Source of the DNA: Salvelinus alpinus
Taxonomy: Eukaryota; Chordata; Actinopteri; Salmoniformes; Salmonidae
DNA: 64,000 nucleotides
Direction of reading: 5' to 3'
Assembly: GCF_045679555.1 (NCBI RefSeq)
Contig: NC_092091.1
Coordinates: 12,983,918 to 13,047,917 of the forward strand
A program made the translations under genes and the position numbers. The notes below the pieces were generated by a model. The model searched no databases, was not told where the DNA came from, and saw only the letters and a program-made list of their open reading frames with translations. Below, piece after piece: positions 24,770 to 36,164 of this stretch. Within the stretch, counting starts at the first letter, position 1. Each line of letters starts with the position of its first letter.

Positions 24770-26302
24770 GATTTGGCCACCTCCATGTAGACGCAATTTG
24801 TCTTTTTCCCCTGCCCTGCTACAAAGTTTCTCCCTGCAGGCGGTCACTGAGTCCGAGGTGCTGAAGGAGCTCCTGAAACTTACCCCAAAAACCATCTGGG
24901 TCAGATGGTTTAGACTCTTTTATCTTTAAGGTTGCTGCCCCTATCATCGCCACGCCTATTCTCTGACGTTTTTAACCTGTCTTTCCTTTCTGGGGTGGTT
25001 CCGATTGCATAGAAGGCAGCCACGGTTCCTCCTTTATTTAAAGGGGGAGATCAAGCTGATCCTAACTGTTATAGGCCTATTTCTATTTTACCCTGTTTAT
25101 CACAAGTGTTGGAAAAACTTGTCAATAATCAACTGACTGGCTTTCTTGATGTCTATAGTATTTTCTCTGGTATGCAATCTGGTTTCCGCTCAGGTTATGG
25201 ATGTGTCACTGCAACCTTAAAGGTCCTCAATGATGTCACCATTGCCCTTAATAGTAGCACAATGTTGTGCTACTATTTGTATTGACTTGGTGAAAGCTTT
25301 TGATACGGTAGACCATTCCATTCTTGTGGGCCGGCTAAGGAGTATTGGTGTCTCTGAGGAGTCTTTGGCCTGGTTTGCTAACTACCTCTCTCAAAGAGTG
25401 CACTGTATGAAGTCAGAACATCTGCTGTCTTAGCCACTGCTTGTCACCAAGGGAGTACCCCAAGGCTCAATCCGAGGCCCCACACTCTTCTCAATTTACA
25501 TCAACAACATAGCTCAGGCAGTAGGAAGCTCACTCATCCATGTATATGCAGATGATACAGTCTTATACTCAGCTGGTCCCTCCCCGGATTCTGTGTTCAA
25601 CGCTCTACAACAAAGCTTTCTTATTGTCCAACAAGCTTTCTATGCCCTTAACGTTGTTCTGAACACCTCCAAAACAAAGGTAATGTGGTTTGGTAAGAAG
25701 AATGCCCCTCTCCCCACAGGTGTTATTACTACCTCTGGGGGTTTAGAGCTTGAGGTAGTCACCTCATACAAGTACTTGGGAGTATGGCTAGACGGTACAC
25801 TGTCCTTCTCTCAGCACATATCAAAGCTGCAGGCTAAAGGTAAATCTAGACTTGGTTTCCTCCATCATAATCGCTCCTCTTTCAACCCAGTTGCCAAACT
25901 AACCTTGATTCAGATGACCATCCTAACCATGCTAGATTTCGGAGACGTTATTTATAGATCGACAGATAAGGGTGCTCTCGAGCGTCTAGATAGGACACAT
26001 CACTTCACTCTATACTCCTCTGTAAACTGGTCATCTCTGTATACCCATCGCAAGACCCACTGGTTGATGCTTATTTATAAAAACCCTCTTAGGCCTCACT
26101 CCCCCCTATCTGATATATCTACTGCAGCCCTCATCCTCCACATACAACACCCGTTCTGCCAGTCACATTCTGTTAAAGGTCCCCAAAGCACACACATCCC
26201 TGGGTCGCTCCTCTTATCAGTCCCCCCAGGAGGCCTTTTGGTAGGCCGTCATTGGAAATAAGAATTTGTTCTTAACCGACTTGCCTAGTTAAATAAAGGT
26301 AA
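24770..26302 (+). pseudogene. RSg-1-like LINE, dead, with SINE-shared tail
   Basis: Broken plus-strand RT. The recognisable blocks are 'NQLTGFLDVYSIFSGMQSGF' (about 25120-25190), 'CIDLVKAFDTVDHSILVGRL' (25280-25340), a frameshifted copy of the catalytic box around 25540-25560, and then 222 codons (25593-26261) with 'SKTKVMWFGKKN', 'SYKYLGVWLDGTLSFSQHI', 'LDFGDVIYRS' and 'HWLMLIYKN'. The 3' end GGCCGTCATTGGAAATAAGA continuing ATTTGTTCTTAACCGACTTG is nearly identical to the tail of the SINEs at 18830, 43491 and 58541. Confidence 0.88.
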
Positions 26303-26698
26303 ACCATTTTTTCATAATATTATTATATCAAAGTGGCAATAAATACACATTCTAAAGGCTTTACATCATAGCATCATCTAACAATAGATTTCAGTGGAAT
26401 TTGTCAGATGAGGAAATCAAATGCATCTTATCAAACGTTTCATTTATAAAGTCAACATTTGCCAGAAAACATGCTGTGCGACTCCCAATGGAAATATGAG
26501 CCTGAATTTTTGTGATGGAACTGTGTGAGAACAAGGTTGATGTCTGTAAGAAACTCAAAGTGATTGAGACACAAGAAACAGCTTTGAGATATGGACTGAC
26601 TCTGGATAATGCCTCTGTACTGTCAATGTAAAAACAACCAATTTAGAACATACATTTAATCTTATAATGAAGGTTATACCATGTTATGTCTCTTGATG
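26303..26698. other. Intergenic, no gene recognised
   Basis: No supported feature. Confidence 0.4.
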
Positions 26699-26700
26699 TA

Positions 26701-28094
26701 CCGTACCAGTCAAAAGTTTGAACACGCCTACCCATTCCATTCTGGAATCAAATCTTCAAAGTAGCCACCTTGACGACAGCTTTGCACACTCTTGGCATTC
26801 TCTCAACCACCTTTGTGAGGTAGTCACCTGGAATGCATTTCAATTAACAGGTGTGCCTTGTTAAAAGTTAATTTGTGGAATTTGTGGAATTTCATTCCTC
26901 TTAATGTGTTTGAGCCAAGCAGTTGTGTTGTGACAAGGTAGGGGTGGTATACAGAAGATAGCCCTATTTGGTAAAATATCAAGTCCATATTGTGGCAAGA
27001 ACAGCTCAAATAATCAAAGAGAAACGACAGTCCATCATTACTTTAAGACATGAAGGTCAGTCAATCCGGAAAATTTCAAGAACTTTGAAAGTTTCTTCAA
27101 GTGCAGTTGCAAAAACCATAAAGTGCTATGATGAAACTGACTCTCATGAGGACCGCCACAGGAAAGGAAAACCCAGAGTTACCTGCTGCAGAGGATAAGT
27201 TCATTAGAGTTACCAGCCTCAGAAATGGTCAATTAACTGCCCCTCAGATTGCACCTCACAGAGTTCAAGTAACAAACACATCTCAACATCAACTGTTCAG
27301 AGGAGGCTGCATGAATCAGGCCTTCATGGTCGAATCACTTCAAAGAAACAACTACTAAAGGACAGCAACAAGAAGAAGAGACTTGCTTGGGCCAAGAAAC
27401 ACTAGCAGTGGACATTAGACCGGTGGAAATCTGTCCTTTGATCTAATGAGTCCAAATTTTTGATTTTTGGTTTCCAACCGCCGTGTCATCCGTTCATGCA
27501 GAGTAGGTCAACGGATGATCTCTGCATGTGTGGCTCCCACCATGAAGCATGGAGGAGGAGGTGTGGGCGTGTTTTGCTGGTGACACTGTCAGTGATTTAT
27601 TTTGAATTCAAGGCACACTTAACCAGCATGGCTACCACAGGATTCTGCAGCGATACGCCATCCCATCTGGGTTGTGCTTAGTGGGACTATCATTTGTTTT
27701 TCAACAGGACAATGACCCAAAACACACCTCCAGGCTGTGTAAGGGCTATTTGACCAAGAAGGAGAGTGATGGGGTGCTGCATCAGATGACCTGGCCTCCA
27801 CAATCACCCGCGCCAATTGAGATGGTTTGGGATGAGTTGGACCGCAGAGTGAAGAAAAAGCAGCCAACAAGTGCTCAGCATATGTGAGAATTCCTTCAAG
27901 ACTGTTTGAAAAGTATTCCAGGTGACTACCTCATGAATATATTTTGATTTGTTGAACACTTTTTTGGTTACTACATGATTCCATATGTGTTATTTAATAG
28001 TTTTGATGTCTTCACTATTATTCTACAATGTAGAAAATAGTACAAATTAAGAAAACTCTTGAATGAGTAGTGTCCAAACTTTTGACTGGTACTG
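26701..28094 (+). mobile_element. Tc1-like transposon, CAGTACCAGTCAAAAGTTT family (dead)
   Basis: Both ends are preserved: CCGTACCAGTCAAAAGTTTG at the left and, reverse-complemented, CAGTACCAGTCAAAAGTTTG at the right. TA dinucleotides flank at 26699-26700 and 28095-28096. The plus-strand transposase has the N-terminal helix-turn-helix ('TLRHEGQSIRKISRTLKVSS', from 26968) and the C-terminal 'FQQDNDPKHTSR' (about 27700) and 'WDELDRRVKKKQP' blocks. It is split by frameshifts near 27150 and 27360-27640. The ends are complete but the element is non-autonomous. Confidence 0.94.
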
Positions 28095-28096
28095 TA

Positions 28097-28560
28097 TCTA
28101 AATGTCAACTGACTGGTATTTAGTGAGGGTCGCTATGAGATGATTGCAAAACATTATGATGGTAACTGCGTCATAATTTATCAAAACAATGATTATCTTT
28201 GTAAAAATGAAAGGTGCATGTCAGTCACTGAGCTAAAACAGACACCTCATGTAACACTGTAACAACATACATTGATGTTTATTACATTAAAACACCATGA
28301 GGCTCACCTGCCCATGCCTCTGTCTGTGTATCTGTCTGTATCAGACACAATAGCTTCTGCTGTGTTGCGTCAGGCATGGGAGGTAGGAGGATAATTAGGA
28401 CCCCAGAGATGCCTCTCTACCACGCAAGAAGCAATAGCAGCAGACATGCTGCAATCCCCTGCAATCCTTTCACCACTCCGCCATGCGCCACCGTTGCCTA
28501 GAAACAGGGGTCAAAGACCACCATGGCTACAGATACCCTGAAAGAGTGATGCATGGGAGG
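28097..28560. other. Intergenic, no gene recognised
   Basis: No supported feature, apart from a GGGAGGTAGGAGGATAA word that recurs at 28378 and 28555. Confidence 0.4.
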
Positions 28561-28621
28561 TAGGAGGATAAGAGCGAGAGATGCTGAGGAAAAGAGAGAG
28601 ACGCTGAGGAAAAGAGCGAGA

Positions 28622-28771
28622 GATGCTGAGGAAAGAGAGAGTGGTGCTGATTGAGAAACAACAAGAGAGGGAGAGAGAATGAAAGAGCGGGACAATGTCA
28701 TTATCTGTCATTCTCTCTCTCACTCTTGTTGTTTCTCACTCAGCATCACTCTCTCTCTTTTCCTCAGCATC
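28622..28771. repeat. Purine-rich inverted repeat (long hairpin)
   Basis: The left arm 28622-28684 (GATGCTGAGGAAAGAGAGAG ... TTGAGAAACAACAAGAG) is the imperfect inverse of the right arm 28708-28771 (CACTCTTGTTGTTTCTCACT ... TTCCTCAGCATC). The spacer is about 23 bp. Arms of about 63 bp could fold into a long stem, and each strand of an arm is nearly all purine. A direct tandem of GAGAGATGCTGAGGAAAAGA precedes it (28575-28635). Confidence 0.85.
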
Positions 28772-28995
28772 ACTCACATGAGAATGACAGCGGGGGACTA
28801 CATATCTTCATCACGATCTGCTACCCAAAACAACACCTCTACTGCAACAGTACATAAAAGGTTCATTTAAAGTGACTAGTTGACTTAAGGTAGTATAGAA
28901 TAGAATTGAGCATTCATTAGTGAAATACAAGGAAGCCTATCCTCTAATCTGATGGATCTGTAGCTCCTTAAAAGCTTCTCAGCAGAACTGCGTCT

Positions 28996-30850
28996 GAGAG
29001 CAACGGGGGGATACATTAGGCAGTACGACTGGGTTTGGTGTGGTACTGACTGAGAGCAACGGGGGGATACATTAGGCAGTACGACTGGGTTTGGTGTGGT
29101 ACTGACTGAGAGCAACGGGGGGATACATTAGGCAGTACGACTGGGTTTGGTGTGGTACTGACTGAGAGCAACGGGGGGATACATTAGGCAGTACGACTGG
29201 GTTTGGTGTGGTACTGACTGAGAGCAACGGGGGGATACATTAGGCAGTACGACTGGGTTTGGTGTGGTACTGACTGAGAGCAACGGGGGGATACATTAGG
29301 CAGTACGACTGGGTTTGGTGTGGTACTGACTGAGAGCAACGGGGGGATACATTAGGCAGTACGACTGGGTTTGGTGTGGTGCTGTCTGAGAGCAACGGGG
29401 GGATACATTAGGCAGTACGACTGGGTTTGGTGTGGTACTGACTGAGTGCAACGGGGGGATACATTAGGCAGTACGACTGGGTTTGGTGTGGTGCTGTCTG
29501 AGAGCAACGGGGGGATACATTAGGCAGTACGACTGGGTTTGGTGTGGTACTGACTGAGAGCAACGGGGGGATACATTAGGCAGTACGACTGGGTTTGGTG
29601 TGGTACTGACTGAGAGCAACGGGGGGATACATTAGGCAGTACGACTGGGTTTGGTGTGGTACTGACTGAGAGCAACGGGGGGATACATTAGGCAGTACGA
29701 CTGGGTTTGGTGTGGTACTGACTGAGAGCAACGGGGGGATACATTAGGCAGTACGACTGGGTTTGGTGTGGTACTGACTGAGAGCAACGGGGGGATACAT
29801 TAGGCAGTACGACTGGGTTTGGTGTGGTACTGACTGAGAGCAACGGGGGGATACATTAGGCAGTACGACTGGGTTTGGTGTGGTACTGACTGAGAGCAAC
29901 GGGGGGATACATTAGGCAGTACGACTGGGTTTGGTGTGGTACTGACTGAGAGCAACGGGGGGATACATTAGGCAGTACGACTGGGTTTGGTGTGGTACTG
30001 ACTGAGAGCAACGGGGGGATACATTAGGCAGTACGACTGGGTTTGGTGTGGTGCTGTCTGAGAGCAACGGGGGGATACATTAGGCAGTACGACTGGGTTT
30101 GGTGTGGTACTGACTGAGTGCAACGGGGGGATACATTAGGCAGTACGACTGGGTTTGGTGTGGTGCTGTCTGAGAGCAACGGGGGGATACATTAGGCAGT
30201 ACGACTGGGTTTGGTGTGGTACTGACTGAGAGCAACGGGGGGATACATTAGGCAGTACGACTGGGTTTGGTGTGGTACTGACTGAGAGCAACGGGGGGGA
30301 TACATTAGGCAGTACGACTGGGTTTGGTGTGGTACTGACTGAGAGCAACGGGGGGATACATTAGGCAGTACGACTGGGTTTGGTGTGGTACTGACTGAGA
30401 GCAACGGGGGGATACATTAGGCAGTACGACTGGGTTTGGTGTGGTACTGACTGAGAGCAATGGGGGGATACATTAGGCAGTACGACTGGGTTTGGTGTGG
30501 TACTGACTGAGAGCAACGGGGGGATACATTAGGCAGTACGACTGGGTTTGGTGTGGTACTGACTGAGAGCAACGGGGGGATACATTAGGCAGTACGACTG
30601 GGTTTGCTGTGGTACTGACTGAGAGCAACGGGGGGATACATTAGGCAGTACGACTGGGTTTGGTGTGGTACTGACTGAGAGCAACGGGGGGATACATTAG
30701 GCAGTACGACTGGGTTTGGTGTGGTACTGACTGAGAGCAACGGGGGGATACATTAGGCAGTACGACTGGGTTTGGTGTGGTTCTGACTGAGAGCAACGGG
30801 GGGATACATTAGGCAGTACGACTGGGTTTGGTGTGGTACTGACTGAGTGC
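28996..30850. repeat. Minisatellite, 56-bp unit, about 33 copies
   Basis: A head-to-tail array of a 56-bp unit (GAGAGCAACGGGGGGATACA ... GGGTTTGGTGTGGTACTGACT). From the first unit start (28996) to the last partial one (30845) is 1849 bp, that is 33 x 56 plus one inserted G near 30299. Copies are nearly identical. Rare variants are GTGCTGTCTGAGAGC (unit starts 29388, 29500, 30060, 30172), GAGTGCAAC (29444, 30116, 30845), a GCAATGG change at about 30459 and TTTGCTGTG at about 30605. Fifty-six is not a multiple of three, so the reading frames through it are not genes. Confidence 0.98.
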
Positions 30851-31238
30851 AACACATCAAAACACTGAACAGGAAAACATTTCACCGAAGCATCGGTCAC
30901 ATGAGTCACCTGCTGGGAAGCATTGCAAAGTCATGTCAGCAATTGCACACCTTTACACCATCCTGCTGGTGGCTTCATGTAGTGTGAGTGTGTGTGTGTC
31001 AAGGGGACATGCTAATTGATTTCTTCTCCAGGGAAGTAATTTCATCATACTTTTGTTTTTAACTTTTGTCTTACACAATGCTTGCAGTACAGTCTCTCTG
31101 AGGATGGATGCCGTCTCGAAGGGATCTTCCCTGGAAATGAGAGTGAGTAAATCTAGTAGTGAGTGGGCAGGAGGGGGGAAATGTGTGTAAATAAAATAAA
31201 GTGAATAAAGGTGTGATTGAGAGGGAAAGGTGAAAATA

Positions 31239-32448
31239 CACTAAATATACAAAAGTATGTGGACAAATCTTCAAATTAGCGGATTTGGCTATTTCAGCCC
31301 AGCCGTTGATGGCATGTGTATAAAATCGAACACAGAAGCCATGCAATCTCCATAGACAAACTTTGGCAATAGAATGGCCTTACTGAGGAGATCAGTGACT
31401 TTCAGTGTGGCACCGTCATAGGATGCCACCTTTCCAACAAGTCAGTTCGTCAAATTTCTACCCTGCTAGAGCTGCCCCGGTCAACTGTGCTGTTATTGTT
31501 AGTTTGATGTGGAAATGTCTCGGAGCAAAAATGGCTCAGCTGCGAAGTGGTAGGCCACACAAGCTCACAGAACGGGACCACCGAGTGCTGAAGTGGGTAG
31601 CGCGTAAAAATAGGCTGTCCTGGGTTGCAACACTTACTACCGAGTTCCAACTGCCTCTGGAAGCAACATTAGCACAATTACTGTTCGTTGGGACCTTCAT
31701 GAAATGGGTTTCCATGGCTGAGCAGCCATACACAAGCCTAAGATCACCATGCGCATTGCCAAGCGTCGGCTGGAGTGGTGTAAAGCTCGCCGCCAGTGGA
31801 AATGCGTTCTCTGGAGTGATGAATCACTCTTGACCATCTGGCAGTCCAACGGACAAATCTGGGTTTGGCGGATGCCAGGAGAACGCTACCTGCCCGAATG
31901 CATAGTGCCAAATGTAAGGTTAGGTGGAGGAGGAATAATGGTCTAGGGTTGTTTTTCATGGTTCGGGCCCCTTAGTTCCAGTGAAGGGAAATCTTAACGC
32001 TACAGTATACAATGACATTCTAGATGATTCTGTGCTTCTAACTTTGTGGCAACAGTTTGGGGAAGGCCCTTTCATGTTTCAGCATGACAATGCCCCTGTG
32101 CACAAAGCGAGGTCCATACAGAAATGGTTTGTCGAGATTGGTGTGGAACAAACTTGACTGGCCTGCACAGAGCCCTGAGCTCAACCCCATCGAACGCCTT
32201 TGGGATGAATTGGAATGCCGATTGCAAGCCAGGCCTAATTGCCAAACATCAGTGCCCGACCTCACTAATGCTCGAGGCTGAATGGAAGCAAGTGCCCGCA
32301 GCAATGTTCCAACATCGTGTGGAAAGCCTTCCCAAAAGAGTGGAGGCTGTTATAGCAGAAAAGGGTAGACCAACTCCATATTAATGCCCATGATTTTGGA
32401 ATGAGATGTTCGACAAGCAGGTGTCCACATACTTTTGGTCATGTAGTG
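31239..32448 (+). mobile_element. Tc1-like transposon, AAAAGTATGTGGAC family (dead)
   Basis: The left end CACTAAATATACAAAAGTAT and the reverse-complemented right end CACTACATGACCAAAAGTAT are followed by GTGGAC. TA flanks lie at 31237-31238 and 32449-32450. Plus-strand transposase pieces are a helix-turn-helix region from about 31405, '[17 protein letters not shown]' (from about 31777), 'WPAQSPELNPIERLWDEL' (about 32157-32215) and a C-terminal end near 32384. Frameshifts at about 31500-31740 and a stop near 31946 inactivate it. Confidence 0.93.
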
Positions 32449-32479
32449 TAGATAGATGACTAGGTTTATGATGTGAATT

Positions 32480-33420
32480 GTGGAGAATTTTTAAGGGAGT
32501 ACAACCCCCCTTGGGTTGTGCCATGGCGGAGATCTTTGTGGGCTATACTCGGCCTTGTCTCAGGATGGTAAGTTGGTGGTTGAAGATATCCCTCTAGTGG
32601 TGTGGGGGCTGTGCTTTGGCAAAGTGGGTGGGGTTATATCCTGCCTGTTTGGCCCTGTCCGGGGGTATCATCGGATGGGGCCACAGTGTCTCCTGACCCC
32701 TCCTGTCTCAGCCTTCAGTATTTATGCTGCAGTAGTTTATGTGTCGGGGGGCTAGGGTCAGTCTGTTATATCTGGAGTACTTCTCCTGTCTTATCCGGTG
32801 TCCTGTGTGAATTTAAGTATGCTCTCTCTAATTCTCTCTTTCTCTCTCTCGGAGGACCTGAGCCCTAGGACCATGCCTAAGCATGATGACTCCTTGCTGT
32901 CACCAGTCCACCTGGCCGTGCTGCTGCTCCAGTTTCAACTGATCTGCCTGCGGCTATGGAACCCTGACCTGTTCCCCGGACGTGCTACCTGTCCCAGACC
33001 TGCTGTTTTCAACTCTCTAGAGACAGCAGGAGCGGTAGAGATACTCTCAATGATTGGCTATGAAAAGCCAACTGACATTTACTCCTGAGGTTCTGACTTG
33101 TTGCACCCTCGACAACTACTAGGATTATTATTATTTGACCATGCTAGTCATTTATGAACATTTGAACATCTTGGCCATGTTCTGTTATAATCTCCACCCG
33201 GCACAGCCAGAAGAGGACTGGCCACCCCTCATAGCCTGGTTGCTCTCTAGGTTTCTTCCTAAGTTTTGGCCTTTCTAGGGAGTTTTTCCTAGCCACCGTG
33301 CTTCTACACCTGCATTGCTTGCTGTTTGGGGTTTTAGGCTGGGTTTCTGTACAGCACTTTGAGATATCAGCTGATGTAAGAAGGGCTATATAAATACATT
33401 TGATTTGATTTACAGTTAGT
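32480..33420 (+). mobile_element. Retroelement 3' region (LINE-type tail), abundant salmonid repeat
   Basis: The sequence ends CTGTACAGCACTTTGAGATA TCAGCTGATGTAAGAAGGGC followed by TATATAAATACATTTGATTTGATTT, a typical LINE 3' terminus with a short tandem tail. The upstream 900 bp, including a 'LLLQFQLICLRLWNPDLFPG' frame (about 32930-32980), lacks a recognisable enzyme domain, so I treat it as 3' UTR or a non-coding part. I recognise it as a common salmonid interspersed sequence but cannot assign its clade. Confidence 0.6.
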
Positions 33421-33698
33421 TATTCAGGAAGGTGCAACATTATACAAAAAATACAGACATCCTGGTATGGTGTAGGTTAAAACTGACATGATTCTCTGTC
33501 ACTGACTCATGCGAGTTCTATAAATGACATTTTTATCTCCAGCGTTGTGAACTTTCACTCCACTGAACACACCCCAGGTGACCACACCGTGCCTGCTTTG
33601 TAAACACTTCAACACAATGCTAATGCTAGACAGAAAGCCTAATGGTTTTACATGTAATGGCTGTGCCGACAAAAGGCATTGAATCTAAATGTGACAAA

Positions 33699-33886
33699 GG
33701 GCTGGACTCAATCTGTATCGCTGAAGTGTTATAGATTGCATGGTGGAAATGTAAAAGTCATTTCTGATTGAGCCGACATGTGCAGCGTTTACCGTGAATG
33801 CAGTCTCCGCTAACAGAGGAACGTTGCCTTTAAATTTCAATCACACTTTAACGCTGAACTTCAGCGACTCAGATTGAATCCAACCC
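33699..33886. mobile_element. Palindromic MITE
   Basis: The left arm GGGCTGGACTCAATCTGTAT continuing CGCTGAAG is matched by the right arm (33859-33886), which in reverse complement reads GGGTTGGATTCAATCTGAGT continuing CGCTGAAG. Length is 188 bp and it is non-coding. A short AAAG lies at each side, but this is too little to name a superfamily. Confidence 0.75.
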
Positions 33887-35771
33887 AAAGTCCATATCAT
33901 TAGTCATTGAAGTTATTGACATGAACTGACTTCTGTGTAATACAATAACAGACATATAGGTTTGGATGACCCCACACAAGAGTCAAAGTATATACCCCTA
34001 ATATTGTAGCTACACAGCAAATTGGCCAGTGTTACCTAGTGTTGATTTTCAGTGTTACATTTCTAGTGTTGATCCAGGTGTTAAATGAACACAGTGGTAA
34101 ATTAACCCCATTGTTGGTGTTAATAACCAGAGTTGAACCAAAACCACACCCATCATTAACATATTTCCCAGCATGCTCTATTGCCGGTTGATTTTTAGAG
34201 TTTGTTTCAATATCTATGTTTTTGCATGTACATTGTTTGATGAATTAATCCTGTACAACTCAAATATAAATAACATACATTTTTCTAAACTAATCCAATC
34301 TGTTACTTGGACTTATTGCACCCGTTACTGAAATGGTTGTACCAGTTTAGATGGTTTAGGTAGTCTCATAACATATTCTTCCCGAATGTTTATCGATGTG
34401 CATTTATAAACTATTTTGAATGTGTTGCATCATTTGACTCGGCTCATCATTAACCATCTAGAACCATAGAATACATAAACAGTAATAGGATCTAACTCAG
34501 AATTCTATGACAAGATACATGACGAAATTGAAAAGCTCTAATGTAATGCCCAGAAAGTAAGCTACCATTGTGTCAGATCATGACATGCACGATCAAATAC
34601 ATTTTTACCTTGTCAATTGATTAGATTGCCTGCAAAAAAATGTAAGATTGTTTTTTTACGTACTGCAAAAATGAGCGTGGACCAGAATGAAGCGCTCTCC
34701 CCTCTATTTACTGTTTATGCAGTGAGGATTCACAATCTTCAGATAATTCATTTGTAACTTATTTGCAGATAAGGGTTGTTGAAACTCAAAAAGCAATAGT
34801 AGCAGTATGGAAATCAGGGATCTAAATGAACGGCTCTTTTACCGATGCGATTCGGTTCCCAACGTTCACCAAAAAGAACCCCTCAAAGTCTCATTCGTTC
34901 GCGAACAATCCATCACTGCTTCCCAACCCGGCAGTCACAGTCGTCCTGAATCCAGGTTGCTGGTGAATAAAATAAAAAATACATTGGATATCCCCACTCG
35001 GGCTGGATTCCAACAGGAATTACACATCATTTTGCAAGCCATCATAATGCAACTTGTATGCCTGAAAACCATCAGTTTCAGGGCACTGTATAAGGGCAAA
35101 ACTATGCTCTCAAATAAGGCCATATTACTTGTTGCATTGCGTTTAAGAATTTAATTTGAATAATAACATATTTGCTTAGGATCTCACTTGAAGGGCACAG
35201 GACTGAAAATGGATGAATAAATGCAACTAAGTCTCTGTCACTAACAAATAGTCATGGTGGGGTAAATACAACTTACTTGTGGCAAGGTACTCTTGGAAAT
35301 ATGCAAATAAGGCTTTACACATAACAATAATTTACTTTAAACACTGGAAAATTTACTGTGTATCTAACATTTGCTGTTACAGCTAGAATGTTGAATTATG
35401 CAAGGGAGAGACTGACAATGAAGTCACCTCTGGTCGAGTCACGAGTCATCAAAAACACGACTTGAATCCAAGTCTAGTCCCAGTGCTGGTACTACAACAC
35501 TGCTTTCCAGTCAAATAATCACACCAACAGAATTTATCCCGATTCTTCACGTAATTGACATGTAAAAGCAGATGCTTAGTTGTTGCTTTTCCAAAGTCCT
35601 AATCACACTAAAGTCAAGATTCAGTCTTTTGAATGTTACACTGCTCAGAGATGCACAAAATCTATATAACATTCAAAGTGGGTGAATCCTTCCTTTAACC
35701 TGCTTAGGAACATTCAGAATGTGTTAAGATGAATATAGACAGTCCATTATGATTATGGTGTGAAACAAGGC
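33887..35771. other. Intergenic, downstream of ppp1r15; no gene recognised
   Basis: Contains GTGTT-rich sequence at 34030-34130 and a stretch around 34825-34910 (GATTCGGTTCC ... TTCGTTCGCGAACAATCC) that looks like an interspersed DNA repeat. No ORF has a known domain. Confidence 0.4.
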
Positions 35772-35777
35772 TTTATT
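35772..35777 (-). terminator. ppp1r15b: Candidate polyadenylation signal of ppp1r15
   Basis: AATAAA on the minus strand, 388 nt after the stop codon of the PPP1R15-type gene. It is the first well-placed canonical hexamer that I noted. Confidence 0.5.
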
Positions 35778-36164
35778 TATCAACTACGGTATGATCACAA
35801 ATACCATCTGCTAATAATAATAGAGTTCTAAATACACCACTTACCTAGATTTAGATGAACATTTCAAAACTGATACAATTCAAACACTTAAAACATTTAC
35901 AATAAAAACAAGCTCCATAGGGCATGAATAAATTACATTGCTGGATCAGTAAGTAAGGCATACAACAGTACATGACATACAAGATTAAAAACTATAATAA
36001 ATATAAAATCAGTGCAACAGTCACTTGAGTGTTTTGAGGTACAGTGCGGGTAAAATTTGATGCCAAATCCTATTGGCCTAGGACCACCTTTGTTCTAATT
36101 GACCTAAAAACATATGTTGCATTGCAACCAGTCAAAAGTCTAATAGAAAATTATGGAAAAACAT

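Noticed and set aside
28996-30850. CRISPR-like array
   Set aside because: Units are contiguous and identical over their full length, with no unique spacers and no cas genes, in a vertebrate context.
28885-30909. 70-aa minus-strand ORFs with 'STTPNPVVLPNVSPRCSQ' repeats
   Set aside because: They are frames through the 56-bp minisatellite. The period is not a multiple of three, so the frame rotates and every ORF is short. There is no start or codon-use signal.
32798-33088. 96-aa plus-strand ORF in the 32.5-33.4 kb repeat
   Set aside because: It lies within an abundant LINE-like 3' region. I take the frame as fortuitous, although a relic of a coding part cannot be excluded.
34807-35154. 115-aa plus-strand ORF
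   Set aside because: No recognisable domain. The surrounding sequence looks like a dispersed DNA repeat, and no splice or promoter context was seen.
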